Origin: Pseudomonas anguilliseptica
Lineage (GTDB): Bacteria > Pseudomonadota > Gammaproteobacteria > Pseudomonadales > Pseudomonadaceae
Reading direction: 5' to 3'
Assembly (NCBI RefSeq): GCF_021375795.1
Contig: NZ_JAEIOI010000003.1
Location: 62,001 to 126,000 of the forward strand
Length of the DNA: 64,000 bases
Shown: positions 49,725 through 58,911 of the stretch, one piece after another
Position numbering within the stretch: position 1 is the first letter of the stretch
Layout: every line of letters begins with the position of its first letter
Translations under genes and position numbers: made by a program
Notes under the pieces: model-generated
The model's database searches: none
The model's input: the letters and a program-made list of their open reading frames with translations, nothing else
What the model was told of the DNA's origin: nothing

Positions 49725-49742
49725 TGTAAGCCATGGCTTACA
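49725..49742. promoter_or_regulatory. GacA upstream activating sequence
   Basis: TGTAAGCCATGGCTTACA is a perfect 18-bp palindrome that fits the GacA consensus TGTAAGN6CTTACA. It lies about 57 bases upstream of the inferred start of the Rsm-like RNA. Being symmetrical, it could also serve the nuclease-like gene on the other side. Confidence 0.85.
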
Positions 49743-49855
49743 CCGCGAGAAACCGAGCAAACGCTTGGCTTTATTTTGTGACGCAGGTCTTGTTAGACTC
49801 GATCCCGTCCTACAAAAACAACAGACCCCGTCAACGGTGGTCACTGGGGCCATAC

Positions 49856-50512
49856 ATGCGCTCATTGCTTCTTGCCATCGGCTGTCTGACAGCCAGCATC
49901 AGCCCACTTGCATCCGCCAATGGGCAAAACCAGCTTTCCGATCCCAAAGCCGCCGTGCAACTGTTCTGGAGCCAGGTTTATGGCCAGGGCGGTTCAACGC
50001 TGTATTGCGACAAGGCGTTCAGCGAAGAGAACGGCCAGCTCAAGGCCAGCCCGATCTACAGCAGCAAGCAGCTGAAAAGTGCGCTGCGCTGTGTGACCGA
50101 CCGCCAGTGCGGGATCATGAACCCGCGCTTCGTGTACATCGCTTCCGACCTGCACAACCTCTACCCCGCGATGACCCGCGTCGAGCTGGTACGCCGCAAT
50201 GCGCAGTTCGGCGAGCTGGATGACAGTGTACCGAGCAAGTTCGCCGACATCGGCTGTGACCTGAAAACCAGCTTCCAACTGGTCGAACCCCGCGACGCAG
50301 CCAAAGGCAATATCGCCCGGGCAATCTTCTATATGCACGTCGAATACGGCCTGCCCATCGTCGGCCAGGTACAGATGTACAAGAAGTGGCACCAGATGGA
50401 CCCACCGGATGCCGAAGAGAAGGCGCGCAACGACAAGATTGCCGGCCTGCAAGGTACCCGCAACCGCTTTATCGACAACCCCGAACTGGTCGAGCAGCAG
50501 ATCAAGAACTGA
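49856..50512 (+). CDS. Endonuclease-I-like secreted protein lacking the catalytic motif
   Basis: 218 residues from MRSLLLAIGCLTA at 49856, which yields a signal peptide ending SPLASA; the frame is open to 49733 across the GacA site. The body matches endonuclease I (EndA): STLYCDKAF, SDLHNLYPAMTRVEL, NIARAIFYMHVEYGL. However, where EndA has EWEHVVPAW with the catalytic His, this protein has SPIYSSKQL, and the magnesium-binding Asn region (EVNGDRGNF) is VELVRRNAQF. It is therefore probably not a nuclease, or a divergent one. It is periplasmic or secreted. Confidence 0.7.
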   Translation: MRSLLLAIGCLTASISPLASANGQNQLSDPKAAVQLFWSQVYGQGGSTLYCDKAFSEENGQLKASPIYSSKQLKSALRCVTDRQCGIMNPRFVYIASDLHNLYPAMTRVELVRRNAQFGELDDSVPSKFADIGCDLKTSFQLVEPRDAAKGNIARAIFYMHVEYGLPIVGQVQMYKKWHQMDPPDAEEKARNDKIAGLQGTRNRFIDNPELVEQQIKN

Positions 50513-50518
50513 TCGGTT

Positions 50519-51232
50519 TTAGTGCCGTGGTTTATGCGATGAGCGCAATTTATAGCGATCGCCCGGATGGATCAGCCGGGCGTAGCTGACCAGGTGCTCA
50601 TCCGACCAGGTTCGACGAATCACACTCAGGCACGGCGCAGTCGGCTCAATGGCCAGCCAACCGGCCACCTGCGCATCGACCTGCACAGCCTCGACCACAT
50701 GCTCGACATCGGAAATCGGGCAGCTGTTGACCAGCACCTCGTTGGGCGTCTGCAGGGCAAAATCACTGTCCAGGTAATGCGGCACCCAGCGCGGATTGAC
50801 GAAGCGGTCTTCCAGCTGGATTGGCACGCCATCCTCGCGGTGCACCAGAATGCTGTGAAACACCTCGGCGCCCAAACGCAACCCCAGCCGCAACGCCACC
50901 TCATCATCCGCCGCCAGCGCCTCACAACGAATGATGTCGTTGCTGTAGACATGCCCACGGCCGCGCACTTCATTGGCGATATTCAGCACTTCATGTAGCG
51001 AGGATTCGGCCTTGCGGTCGGTGACAAAGGTGCCCAAGCCGGCCTGACGCAGCAGGTAGCCCTTCTGCACCAGATCGCGAATGGCCTTGTTGGCCGTCAT
51101 CCGGCTGACCCCAAAATCCCGCGCCAACTGCTCTTCCGGCGGAATCTGGTGATTGACCGGGTAAGCGCCGCTGTGGATGCGCTCCAGTAGAAACGCTTCA
51201 ATCGCCTTGTAGCGCGGGGTTGTACTGCTCAC
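50519..51232 (-). CDS. hutC: HutC, GntR-family histidine-utilisation repressor
   Basis: 237 residues. The GntR winged helix (YPVNHQIPPEEQLARDFGVSRMTANKAIRDLVQKGYLLRQAGLGTFV) is followed by a UTRA effector domain (SILVHREDGVPIQLEDRFVNP, CLSVIRRTWSDEHLVSYARLIHPG) that binds urocanate. HutC represses hut genes until urocanate builds up. It is the last of the leftward hut genes, after a 140-base gap with a palindromic element. A large palindrome with the HutC core lies before hutI. Confidence 0.93.
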   Translation of the reverse strand: MSSTTPRYKAIEAFLLERIHSGAYPVNHQIPPEEQLARDFGVSRMTANKAIRDLVQKGYLLRQAGLGTFVTDRKAESSLHEVLNIANEVRGRGHVYSNDIIRCEALAADDEVALRLGLRLGAEVFHSILVHREDGVPIQLEDRFVNPRWVPHYLDSDFALQTPNEVLVNSCPISDVEHVVEAVQVDAQVAGWLAIEPTAPCLSVIRRTWSDEHLVSYARLIHPGDRYKLRSSHKPRH

Positions 51233-51286
51233 AGCGGCTCCTTGGGGTGGTCCCGGTGCGCGGATAATAACCTGTCAACCGCCACC

Positions 51287-51375
51287 GTAGGTTGGGTTGA
51301 GGAGCCTGCAACGCAGCCCAACGGCAAACGACAGGCGGCATCTGTTAGGCTTCGCTGTGCTCAACACCAACCTAC
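51287..51375. repeat. Palindromic GTAGGTTGG...CCAACCTAC element ending in the hutH stop
   Basis: 9-bp perfect ends 89 bases apart, with GGGTTGAGGAGCC inside. The right end supplies the TAG stop of hutH (51372-51374 on the minus strand). Same design as the element at 39563. It fills most of the hutH-hutC gap. Confidence 0.65.
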
Positions 51376-52907
51376 GCCAGCGACGGCAATACCCCCCTCG
51401 GCAGCAACGGGGTCAGCACGCGCTCAGCCAGCAGGGCATTGGCAGACTCGATATCCGGGGCGAAGAAGCGGTCTTCGACGTAATACGGCACCTGCGCGCG
51501 CAGGGCCTGACGCGCCTGCTCAAGCAGCGGCGAGCTTTTCAGCCCTTCGCGGAAGTCCAGGCCCTGGCAGGCGCCGAGCCATTCGATGGCCAGCACGCCA
51601 CGAGTATTGGCGGCCATTTCCCACAGGCGTTTGCCAGCAGCCGGGGCCATGGACACGTGGTCTTCCTGGTTGGCCGAGGTCGGCAGGCTGTCGACGCTGT
51701 GCGGATGGGCCAGCGCCTTGTTCTCGCTGGCCAGGGCGGCGGCGGTGACCTGAGCGATCATAAAGCCGGAGTTGACCCCGCCATTGGCCACCAGAAATGG
51801 CGGCAGCTGCGACATATGCTTGTCCATCATCAGCGAGATGCGCCGCTCGGAGAGCGAGGCGATTTCGGCGATGGCCAGGGCGATATTGTCGGCGGCCATG
51901 GCCACCGGCTCGGCGTGGAAGTTACCGCCGGAAATCACCTCACCCTCAGCGGCGAACACCAGGGGATTGTCCGATACCGCGTTGGCCTCGACGCCGAGCA
52001 CTTCGGCGGCCTGACGCAACTGAGTCAGGCAGGCACCCATGACCTGCGGCTGACAACGCAGCGAGTACGGGTCCTGCACCTTGTCGCAGGCCTGATGAGA
52101 GCGCCCCACTTCACTGCTGTCGCCAAGCAGGTGGCGATAGATGGCGGCGGCGTCGATCTGTCCGCGCTGGCCACGGGCGGCATGAATGCGTGAATCAAAG
52201 GGCGCTCGCGAGCCCAGCGCAGCCTCGACCGTCAGGCCACCGCAAACGCTGGCCGCAGCAAACAGGTCCTCAGCCTCAAACAACCCGCGCAGAGCGTAGG
52301 CCGTCGACACCTGGGTGCCGTTGAGCAGCGCCAGGCCTTCCTTGGCGGCCAGCGTCATGGGCTGCAAACCGGCAATCGCCAGCGCCTCGGTTGCCGGCAG
52401 CCACTCACCGCGATAACGCGCCTGGCTTTCACCCAGCAGCACCAGCGACATATGCGCCAGCGGCGCCAGGTCACCGGAGGCACCCACTGAGCCTTTCACT
52501 GGAATGTGCGGATAGACCTCGGCATTGATCAGCGCAATCAGCGCCTCGATCACTTGCCGGCGAATGCCGGAAAAGCCTCGCGCCAGGCTGTTGACCTTGA
52601 GCAGCATGATCAGCCGCACCATGGCGTCATCCAACGGCTCGCCGATACCGGCGGCATGCGACAGCACCAGCGAACGCTGCAGCTTTTCCAGATCCTCAGT
52701 GGCGATACGGGTCGAGGCCAGCAAGCCGAAACCGGTGTTGATGCCATAGGCGGTACGGCCCTCGGCGATGATACCGTTGACGCAGGCGACACTGGCATCG
52801 ATAGCCGGATAGGCCGATTCCGCGAGGGTCACGCGCACGGGAGCCTGGTAGGCGGCGCGCAGTTGGGCCAGGGTCAACTGGCCGGGGTGCAGGGTAAACA
52901 GGCTCAT
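51372..52907 (-). CDS. hutH: HutH, histidine ammonia-lyase
   Basis: 511 residues from [10 protein letters not shown] at 52907 behind AAGGAG. It turns histidine into urocanate and ammonia in the cytoplasm. The Ala-Ser-Gly triad that forms the MIO cofactor is in [15 protein letters not shown]; also YGINTGFG near the N-terminus, and [14 protein letters not shown]. It has normal family length. It overlaps hutU by four bases. As the first enzyme of the pathway it stands last of the four structural genes, before hutC. Confidence 0.96.
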   Translation of the reverse strand: MSLFTLHPGQLTLAQLRAAYQAPVRVTLAESAYPAIDASVACVNGIIAEGRTAYGINTGFGLLASTRIATEDLEKLQRSLVLSHAAGIGEPLDDAMVRLIMLLKVNSLARGFSGIRRQVIEALIALINAEVYPHIPVKGSVGASGDLAPLAHMSLVLLGESQARYRGEWLPATEALAIAGLQPMTLAAKEGLALLNGTQVSTAYALRGLFEAEDLFAAASVCGGLTVEAALGSRAPFDSRIHAARGQRGQIDAAAIYRHLLGDSSEVGRSHQACDKVQDPYSLRCQPQVMGACLTQLRQAAEVLGVEANAVSDNPLVFAAEGEVISGGNFHAEPVAMAADNIALAIAEIASLSERRISLMMDKHMSQLPPFLVANGGVNSGFMIAQVTAAALASENKALAHPHSVDSLPTSANQEDHVSMAPAAGKRLWEMAANTRGVLAIEWLGACQGLDFREGLKSSPLLEQARQALRAQVPYYVEDRFFAPDIESANALLAERVLTPLLPRGVLPSLA

Positions 52908-54586
52908 GCATGGGCTCCTTGGGTTGCGCCAATCATAGGCAGATCGAGGCTCTGCTCCTTGGCGCAATCGACAGCAATTTGATAGCCGGCATCGGCGTGG
53001 CGCATCACCCCGGTGCCGGGGTCGTTGCGCAGTACGCGGCCAAGACGAGCGCGGGCATCCGGCGTACCGTCGGCCACTATGACCACCCCGGCATGCTGCG
53101 AATAGCCCATACCGACGCCGCCACCATGGTGCAGCGACACCCAGGTCGCGCCGCCAGCGGTGTTCAGCAGGGCATTGAGCAATGGCCAGTCGGAGACCGC
53201 ATCGGAGCCGTCCTGCATGGCTTCGGTTTCACGGTTGGGGCTGGCCACCGAGCCGGAGTCGAGGTGGTCGCGGCCGATGACGATCGGCGCTTTCAGCTCG
53301 CCACTGGCGACCATATCGTTGAACGCCTGAGCCAGGCGTGCGCGATCCTTCAGGCCGACCCAGCATATCCGCGCCGGCAGGCCCTGGAAGGCAATCCGCT
53401 CACGGGCCATGTCCAGCCAGTTGTGCAGGTGGGCGTCGTCCGGGATCAACTCTTTCACTTTCGCATCAGTCTTGTAGATGTCCTCGGGGTCACCGGACAG
53501 CGCAACCCAGCGGAACGGGCCAATGCCCTGACAGAACAGCGGACGGATATAGGCCGGGACGAAACCGGGGAAGTCGAAGGCATTCTCGACGCCCTCCTGC
53601 AGGGCCATCTGACGGATGTTGTTGCCGTAGTCGAAGGTCGGCACACCCATCTGCTGGAAGGCCAACATGGCGCGCACATGCACGGCCATGGACTGTTTGG
53701 CGGCCTTGACCACCACGGCTTCCTCGGTTTTGCCACGGGCCACGTACTCGTCCCAGCCCCAGCCAATCGGCAGGTAGCCGTGGCGTGGGTCGTGGGCGCT
53801 GGTCTGGTCGGTGACCATATCCGGGCGCACCCCGCGCTTGACCAGTTCCGGCAGGATCTCGGCCGCGTTGCCGCACAGCGCGATGGAGATGGCCTTGCCT
53901 TCACCGGTGTACTTGTCGATGCGCGCCAGGGCGTCGTCCAGATCGCTGGCCTGTTCATCGACATAGCGGGTCTTCAGGCGGAAATCGATACGCGATTGCT
54001 GGCACTCGATATTCAGCGAGCAAGCGCCGGCCAGGGTGGCGGCCAATGGCTGCGCGCCACCCATACCGCCGAGGCCTCCGGTCAGCACCCACTTGCCCTT
54101 GAGGCTGCCGCCGTAATGCTGGCGACCGGCCTCGACAAAGGTTTCATAAGTGCCCTGGACGATGCCCTGGCTACCGATATAGATCCAGCTGCCGGCGGTC
54201 ATTTGCCCGTACATGGCTAGGCCCTTGGCATCCAGTTCGTTGAAGTGCTCCCAGGTGGCCCAGTGCGGCACCAGGTTGGAATTGGCCAGCAGCACGCGCG
54301 GCGCGTCCTTGTGGGTCTCGAACACGCCGACCGGCTTGCCGGACTGAATCAGCAGAGTCTGGTTGTCTTCCAGGCGGGTCAGCACTTCGACGATCTTGTC
54401 GTAGCACTCCCAGTTGCGTGCGGCACGGCCGATGCCACCGTATACCACCAGCTCCTTGGGGTTCTCGGCAACTTCCGGGTCAAGGTTGTTCATCAGCATG
54501 CGCAGCGGCGCTTCGGTCAGCCAGCTCTTGGCGGTCAGTTGCGTGCCACGGGCGGCGCGAATTTCGCTGTCACGGAAAAGGCTCAT
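52904..54586 (-). CDS. hutU: HutU, urocanate hydratase
   Basis: 560 residues, full family length, start behind CAGGAG. It converts urocanate to imidazolonepropionate with tightly bound NAD. Visible blocks are [57 protein letters not shown] (NAD site), DQTSAHDP, and near the end [19 protein letters not shown]. Middle gene of the hutI-G-U-H transcript. Confidence 0.97.
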   Translation of the reverse strand: MSLFRDSEIRAARGTQLTAKSWLTEAPLRMLMNNLDPEVAENPKELVVYGGIGRAARNWECYDKIVEVLTRLEDNQTLLIQSGKPVGVFETHKDAPRVLLANSNLVPHWATWEHFNELDAKGLAMYGQMTAGSWIYIGSQGIVQGTYETFVEAGRQHYGGSLKGKWVLTGGLGGMGGAQPLAATLAGACSLNIECQQSRIDFRLKTRYVDEQASDLDDALARIDKYTGEGKAISIALCGNAAEILPELVKRGVRPDMVTDQTSAHDPRHGYLPIGWGWDEYVARGKTEEAVVVKAAKQSMAVHVRAMLAFQQMGVPTFDYGNNIRQMALQEGVENAFDFPGFVPAYIRPLFCQGIGPFRWVALSGDPEDIYKTDAKVKELIPDDAHLHNWLDMARERIAFQGLPARICWVGLKDRARLAQAFNDMVASGELKAPIVIGRDHLDSGSVASPNRETEAMQDGSDAVSDWPLLNALLNTAGGATWVSLHHGGGVGMGYSQHAGVVIVADGTPDARARLGRVLRNDPGTGVMRHADAGYQIAVDCAKEQSLDLPMIGATQGAHA

Positions 54587-54607
54587 GTCGGGCTCCTGTT
54601 CTTGGGC

Positions 54608-55546
54608 TCAGTGCGTAAGCGTCAGCAGATGAATCAAACGCGCCGCAACCTTGGCGGTGCGAGCGTCGATGTCGTATTCGGGGTTGAGTTCGGCCAGATC
54701 GACCAGGCGCAATTTGCCGCTGTCGCGCACGGTTTCCAGCAAGGGTTCAAGCAGCGCCAGCGGTACGCCACGCGCAGCAGGAGCGCTGACGCCGGGGGCT
54801 TCGCAAGCCGGCAGCACGTCGATATCGATGGTCAGGTAGATCGCATCGCAGCTGGCGATAAAGCTCTGCAACTCAGCGCTGATGGCTGTCAGGCTGCCTT
54901 CGCGGATCTCACGGTCTTCACGCACCAGCACGTTCAGTTCGGCGGCGCGCTGGAATAGAGCGCGGGTATTGCTGGCGCGGCTGACCCCGAGGCAGGCATA
55001 GGCAAACGGCCAGCCACGGGCGGCGCATTGCTCGACGATTTGCGCGAAGGGCGTACCCGAGGAGCGGGCATGGGCTGGGTCGCGCAGGTCGAAGTGCGCA
55101 TCGAAATTGATAATGCCTATACGAGGTATGTCGCCAGCCAAGTGCTCGGCAATACCCTGCCAACTGCCGAAGGCCACTTCATGACCACCACCTAGAACGA
55201 CCGGCAGATGCCCGGCATCCAGCAGCGCGCAGACGTTGTGACCGAGGCGCGCCTGAGCACTTTCCAGATCACCATCAGCGCAGACCACATCACCGGCGTC
55301 ATAGGCCGGATCAGAACGGTGCCAGGCCAGATTGGCCAGCGCCTTGCGGATCGCCAGTGGACCATTAACCGCGCCGACGCGCCCCTGGTTGCGCCGCACG
55401 CCTTCATCGCTGGCAAAGCCGAGCAAGACGATGCCGGGCTGGCTGTCCATGCTTAGCGTCTGAATGCATTGGTGCCAGCGCGGACTGTCCCGCTCGGGGT
55501 CGATACGACCCTGCCATAGATCCATGGAGTTGCGATCAGCGTGCAT
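54608..55546 (-). CDS. hutG: HutG, formimidoylglutamase (arginase-family)
   Basis: 312 residues from [14 protein letters not shown] at 55546, overlapping the hutI end by 11 bases; a longer frame exists but antisenses hutI. Arginase-fold metal motifs are [23 protein letters not shown] and [20 protein letters not shown]. It cleaves formimidoylglutamate to glutamate and formamide. This is the one-step ending of the pathway; many pseudomonads instead use HutF plus an unrelated N-formylglutamate deformylase, and no hutF is seen here. Confidence 0.92.
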   Translation of the reverse strand: MHADRNSMDLWQGRIDPERDSPRWHQCIQTLSMDSQPGIVLLGFASDEGVRRNQGRVGAVNGPLAIRKALANLAWHRSDPAYDAGDVVCADGDLESAQARLGHNVCALLDAGHLPVVLGGGHEVAFGSWQGIAEHLAGDIPRIGIINFDAHFDLRDPAHARSSGTPFAQIVEQCAARGWPFAYACLGVSRASNTRALFQRAAELNVLVREDREIREGSLTAISAELQSFIASCDAIYLTIDIDVLPACEAPGVSAPAARGVPLALLEPLLETVRDSGKLRLVDLAELNPEYDIDARTAKVAARLIHLLTLTH

Positions 55547-56771
55547 GGCTGTTGGCCTCTTTGCTGTAGCTAATAACGCCGTTGAAAATGCGCTGACGCA
55601 GCCGCCCCGGCTGCACCGCGTAGGCCAGTTCGGCGGGTTGCTGCACATCCCACAGGCACAGCTCGGCGGGTGCACCCACCTCGATCCGCCCGAGGTCCGG
55701 ACGGCCGAGGGCGCGGGCAGCATGGGCGGTCATGCCGGCCAGGGCTTCGCGCGGGGTCAAACGGAACAGGGTGCAGGCCAGGTTGAGAATCAAAGTAGGG
55801 AAGCAGATCGGCGAGGTGCCGGGGTTAGCATCGCTGGCCAGAGCCATCGGCACGTTGTGCTTACGCAGCAACGCGATGGGTGGCAGCTGGGTTTCGCGCA
55901 AGGTATGGAAAGCACCCGGCAGCAGGGTCGCCACGGTGCCGGCGGCGGCCATGGCTTGCACCCCGGGCTCGTCGAGAAACTCGATATGGTCGGCCGAAAG
56001 CCCTTGATAACGCGCAGCCAGGACACTGGCGCCCTGGTTGGACAGCTGCTCGGCATGCACCTTGATGGGCAGGCCGTGACGCTGCGCGGCCTGGAACACC
56101 AACTCGCACTGTGCCGGGCTAAAGGCGATGTTTTCGCAGAACACATCCACTGCATCGACCAGGCCTTCGGCAACTGCAGCCGGGATCATCTCGTTGCACA
56201 CCAGGGCGATATAGCCATCGCTGTCGCCGGCGAACTCAGGCGGCAAGGCGTGGGCGCCGAGCAAGGTGGTGGTGATGCGCAGCGACAACAACTCACCCAG
56301 GCGACGGGCCACGCGCAGCATCTTCAGCTCATCATCAACAGTCAGACCGTAGCCGGATTTTATTTCCAGGGTGGTCACGCCGTCGTCCAGCAGCGCCTGC
56401 ACACGCGGCAGGCTCTGCGCCAGCAGCTCGTCCTCGCTGGCCACGCGGGTGGCGCGCACGCTGCTGAGGATGCCGCCGCCGGCCTTGGCGATCTCGGCGT
56501 AGCTAGCGCCTTCAAGGCGCTGCTCGAATTCAGCCGCGCGGTTGCCGGCATAGACCAGATGCGTGTGGCAATCCACCAGACCTGGCGTCATCACCCCGCC
56601 GCGCCCCACCTCCAGCGCATCGGTCAGCGTCTTCGTGTCGAACTCGGCTTCTGCGCAAAGCCCGGCGATGCGCCCATCCTGCACCCATAAGGCCATGGGC
56701 TGCGGGTATGTCTGCTCGCCATCAAACAGCACAAGATCACGCCACAACTGAATGGAAGATGTACAAGGCAT
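55536..56771 (-). CDS. hutI: HutI, imidazolonepropionase
   Basis: 411 residues of the amidohydrolase superfamily. Metal ligands are in [18 protein letters not shown], the His of [10 protein letters not shown], and the Asp of [12 protein letters not shown]. It opens the imidazolone ring to formimidoylglutamate. It is the first gene of the leftward hut operon. The palindrome at 56786 lies 14 bases upstream of its start, where HutC would block transcription. Confidence 0.96.
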   Translation of the reverse strand: MPCTSSIQLWRDLVLFDGEQTYPQPMALWVQDGRIAGLCAEAEFDTKTLTDALEVGRGGVMTPGLVDCHTHLVYAGNRAAEFEQRLEGASYAEIAKAGGGILSSVRATRVASEDELLAQSLPRVQALLDDGVTTLEIKSGYGLTVDDELKMLRVARRLGELLSLRITTTLLGAHALPPEFAGDSDGYIALVCNEMIPAAVAEGLVDAVDVFCENIAFSPAQCELVFQAAQRHGLPIKVHAEQLSNQGASVLAARYQGLSADHIEFLDEPGVQAMAAAGTVATLLPGAFHTLRETQLPPIALLRKHNVPMALASDANPGTSPICFPTLILNLACTLFRLTPREALAGMTAHAARALGRPDLGRIEVGAPAELCLWDVQQPAELAYAVQPGRLRQRIFNGVISYSKEANSHAR

Positions 56772-56785
56772 GGGTAGGCTTCCGC

Positions 56786-56807
56786 TTTATTTGTATATAC
56801 AAATAAA
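56786..56807. promoter_or_regulatory. HutC operator
   Basis: A perfect 22-base palindrome centred on TGTATATACA, the HutC core, with TTTATT and AATAAA wings. It lies immediately before hutI. A partial second site, TATACAAATACAAG, is near 56846-56859. Confidence 0.85.
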
Positions 56808-56917
56808 CCTAAAAAACTACCAAATCAACTTTTAATCACAAAATGACTATACAAATACAAGCCGAACTCCCAGCACTGCATACCGCCTGAAGCACCAGTT
56901 CAACCCACCAAAACGCA

Positions 56918-56943
56918 AACCCCGGCACAAGGCCGGGGTTTTG
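56918..56943 (-). terminator. Terminator after the first acyl-CoA dehydrogenase
   Basis: AACCCCGGC / GCCGGGGTT with T-rich flanks on the minus strand, 19 bases past the stop of the gene ending at 56962. It can also act on the plus strand. Confidence 0.85.
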
Positions 56944-56961
56944 TGTGTCGCGAGACAGCGT

Positions 56962-58740
56962 TTAGAACTGCGCGGCGTCCAGCAGGTACAGCGACTCGCT
57001 ACCGGCCTTGACCGAAGCGGTCAGCGAGTGGATACGCGGCAGCAGGCGGGCGAAGAAGAAGCGCGCGGTGCCCAGCTTGCTCACGTAGAACTCGTCCTGA
57101 TCCTGTTTGGCCAGAGCGGTACGCGCCATCAGTGCCCACATGTAGGCGTAGGCGGTGTAACCGAACACCTGCAGGTACTCGACCGAGGCGGCACCGACTT
57201 CGTTCGGATTGGCCTTGGCGCGCTCCAGCAGGTCGCTGGTCATCAGCTCCAGGTTGGAGATGGCGTCTTTCAGCGGGTTGACGAACTCGGCCAGCGAGGC
57301 GTCGGCACTGTCGGTGAAGGCTTTGATCTCTTCAGCGAAGTGCTTGTAGAACGCACCGCCGCTGCCGACCACTTTACGGCCAACCAGGTCGAGCGCCTGA
57401 ATACCGTTGGTGCCTTCGTAGATCTGGGTGATGCGGCAGTCGCGGATCAGCTGCTCCTGGCCCCACTCACGAATAAAGCCGTGGCCGCCAAAGATCTGCT
57501 GACCATGCACGGTGGTTTCCAGCGCCATATCGGTGAGGAAGGCTTTGGCCACCGGAGTCAGCAGAGCCACCAGCTCTTCGGCGCGCTTGCGGGTAGCGGC
57601 ATCTTCGCTGTACTTGGCGGTGTCGAGCTGCATGGCCACGTAGCTGGAGAAGGCACGGCCGCCTTCGTTCAGCGCTTTCATGGTCAGCAGCATGCGGCGC
57701 ACGTCCGGGTGCACGATGATCGGGTCGGCGGCTTTGTCTTTAGCCACCGGGCCGGTCGGCGCACGGCTCTGGATACGGTCGCGGGCGTATTCCACGGCGT
57801 TCTGGTAGCTGCGCTCACCCAGGGACAGGCCCTGGATGCCAACGCCCAGACGCTCGTAGTTCATCATGGTGAACATGGCGGCCAGGCCTTTGTTCGGCGC
57901 ATCGACGATCCAGCCGGTGGCGCCGTCGAAGTTCATCACGCAGGTGGCCGAGGCCTTGATGCCCATCTTGTGTTCGATCGAACCGCAGGACAGCGAGTTC
58001 TTCTCACCCAGCGAACCGTCGGCATTGACCATGACTTTCGGCACCAGAAACAGCGAGATGCCTTTCGGGCCAGCCGGGGCGTCCGGCAGCTTGGCCAGCA
58101 CCAGGTGGATGATGTTCTCGGTCAGGTCGTGCTCACCGCCAGTGATAAAGATCTTGGTGCCGGTGATCTTGAAGCTGCCATCGGCTTGCGGCTCGGCTTT
58201 GGTGCGAATGATGCCCAGGTCGGTGCCGGCATGCGGTTCGGTCAGGCACATGGAGCCGGCCCAGACACCGGAGTACATATTCGGCAGGTATTTCTCTTTC
58301 AGCTCTTCGCTGGCGTGGGCGTTAATCGACAGACAGGCACCGGCGGTCAACATCGGGTACAGGCCGAACGACAGGTTGGCCGAGTTGACCATTTCCTCGA
58401 CCTGGGCCGAGATCACCTTAGGCATGCCCATGCCGCCGAATACCGGGTCGCCACCAACGCCAACCCAGCCGCCTTCGGCGTAGGTCTGGTAGGCCTCGGG
58501 GAAGCCGGCCGGGGTTTTCACCGCGCCATCAGTCCAGCTGCAACCTTCTTCGTCACCGCTGCGGTTCAGCGGGGCGATCACGCCACCGGTGACCTTGCCG
58601 GCTTCTTCGAGAATCGCCGCTGCGGTGTCTTCATCCACCACCTCGGCCAGGCCCGGCAATTGGGCCCACAGCTTGGACACTTCAAACACTTCATTGAGCA
58701 CGAAGCGCATATCGCGCAGGGGAGCTTTGTAGTCAGCCAT
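56962..58740 (-). CDS. FadE-like acyl-CoA dehydrogenase (paralogue 1)
   Basis: 592 residues from MADYKAPLRDM at 58740, behind GAGGA. An FAD enzyme that introduces the alpha-beta double bond in acyl-CoA at the start of beta-oxidation. The acyl-CoA dehydrogenase core has MCLTEPHAGTDLG, GTKIFITGGEHDLTEN and IYEGTNGIQALDLVGRKV with the catalytic Glu, then a C-terminal extension ending in KAGSESLYLLDAAQF. About 590 residues is the longer class seen in Pseudomonas FadE proteins. It is the first of three related genes in the same direction. Confidence 0.93.
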   Translation of the reverse strand: MADYKAPLRDMRFVLNEVFEVSKLWAQLPGLAEVVDEDTAAAILEEAGKVTGGVIAPLNRSGDEEGCSWTDGAVKTPAGFPEAYQTYAEGGWVGVGGDPVFGGMGMPKVISAQVEEMVNSANLSFGLYPMLTAGACLSINAHASEELKEKYLPNMYSGVWAGSMCLTEPHAGTDLGIIRTKAEPQADGSFKITGTKIFITGGEHDLTENIIHLVLAKLPDAPAGPKGISLFLVPKVMVNADGSLGEKNSLSCGSIEHKMGIKASATCVMNFDGATGWIVDAPNKGLAAMFTMMNYERLGVGIQGLSLGERSYQNAVEYARDRIQSRAPTGPVAKDKAADPIIVHPDVRRMLLTMKALNEGGRAFSSYVAMQLDTAKYSEDAATRKRAEELVALLTPVAKAFLTDMALETTVHGQQIFGGHGFIREWGQEQLIRDCRITQIYEGTNGIQALDLVGRKVVGSGGAFYKHFAEEIKAFTDSADASLAEFVNPLKDAISNLELMTSDLLERAKANPNEVGAASVEYLQVFGYTAYAYMWALMARTALAKQDQDEFYVSKLGTARFFFARLLPRIHSLTASVKAGSESLYLLDAAQF

Positions 58741-58865
58741 GGGGCAAATCCTCGAACAAACCAACAGGTATACGGAAGTGCCTGAAGTCTAACCGAACAA
58801 CATTTCAGACACATAGGGTCGCGTCGTGACCAGCAAGCCATAAACCGTTTGGCCGGCCCCAACAG

Positions 58866-58888
58866 GCAAAAACCCGCCAGAAGGCGGG
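58866..58888 (-). terminator. Terminator after the second acyl-CoA dehydrogenase
   Basis: Stem CCCGCC / GGCGGG with loop AGAA, followed on the minus strand by TTTTT. It lies just past the stop at 58912. Confidence 0.8.
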
Positions 58889-58911
58889 CTTTGGCGCGGT
58901 TTGGCCGTCCG

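Noticed and set aside
52910-54220. 436-codon plus-strand frame opposite hutU
   Set aside because: Antisense shadow of hutU; composition rich in His, Gly, Val and Gln without any family signature.
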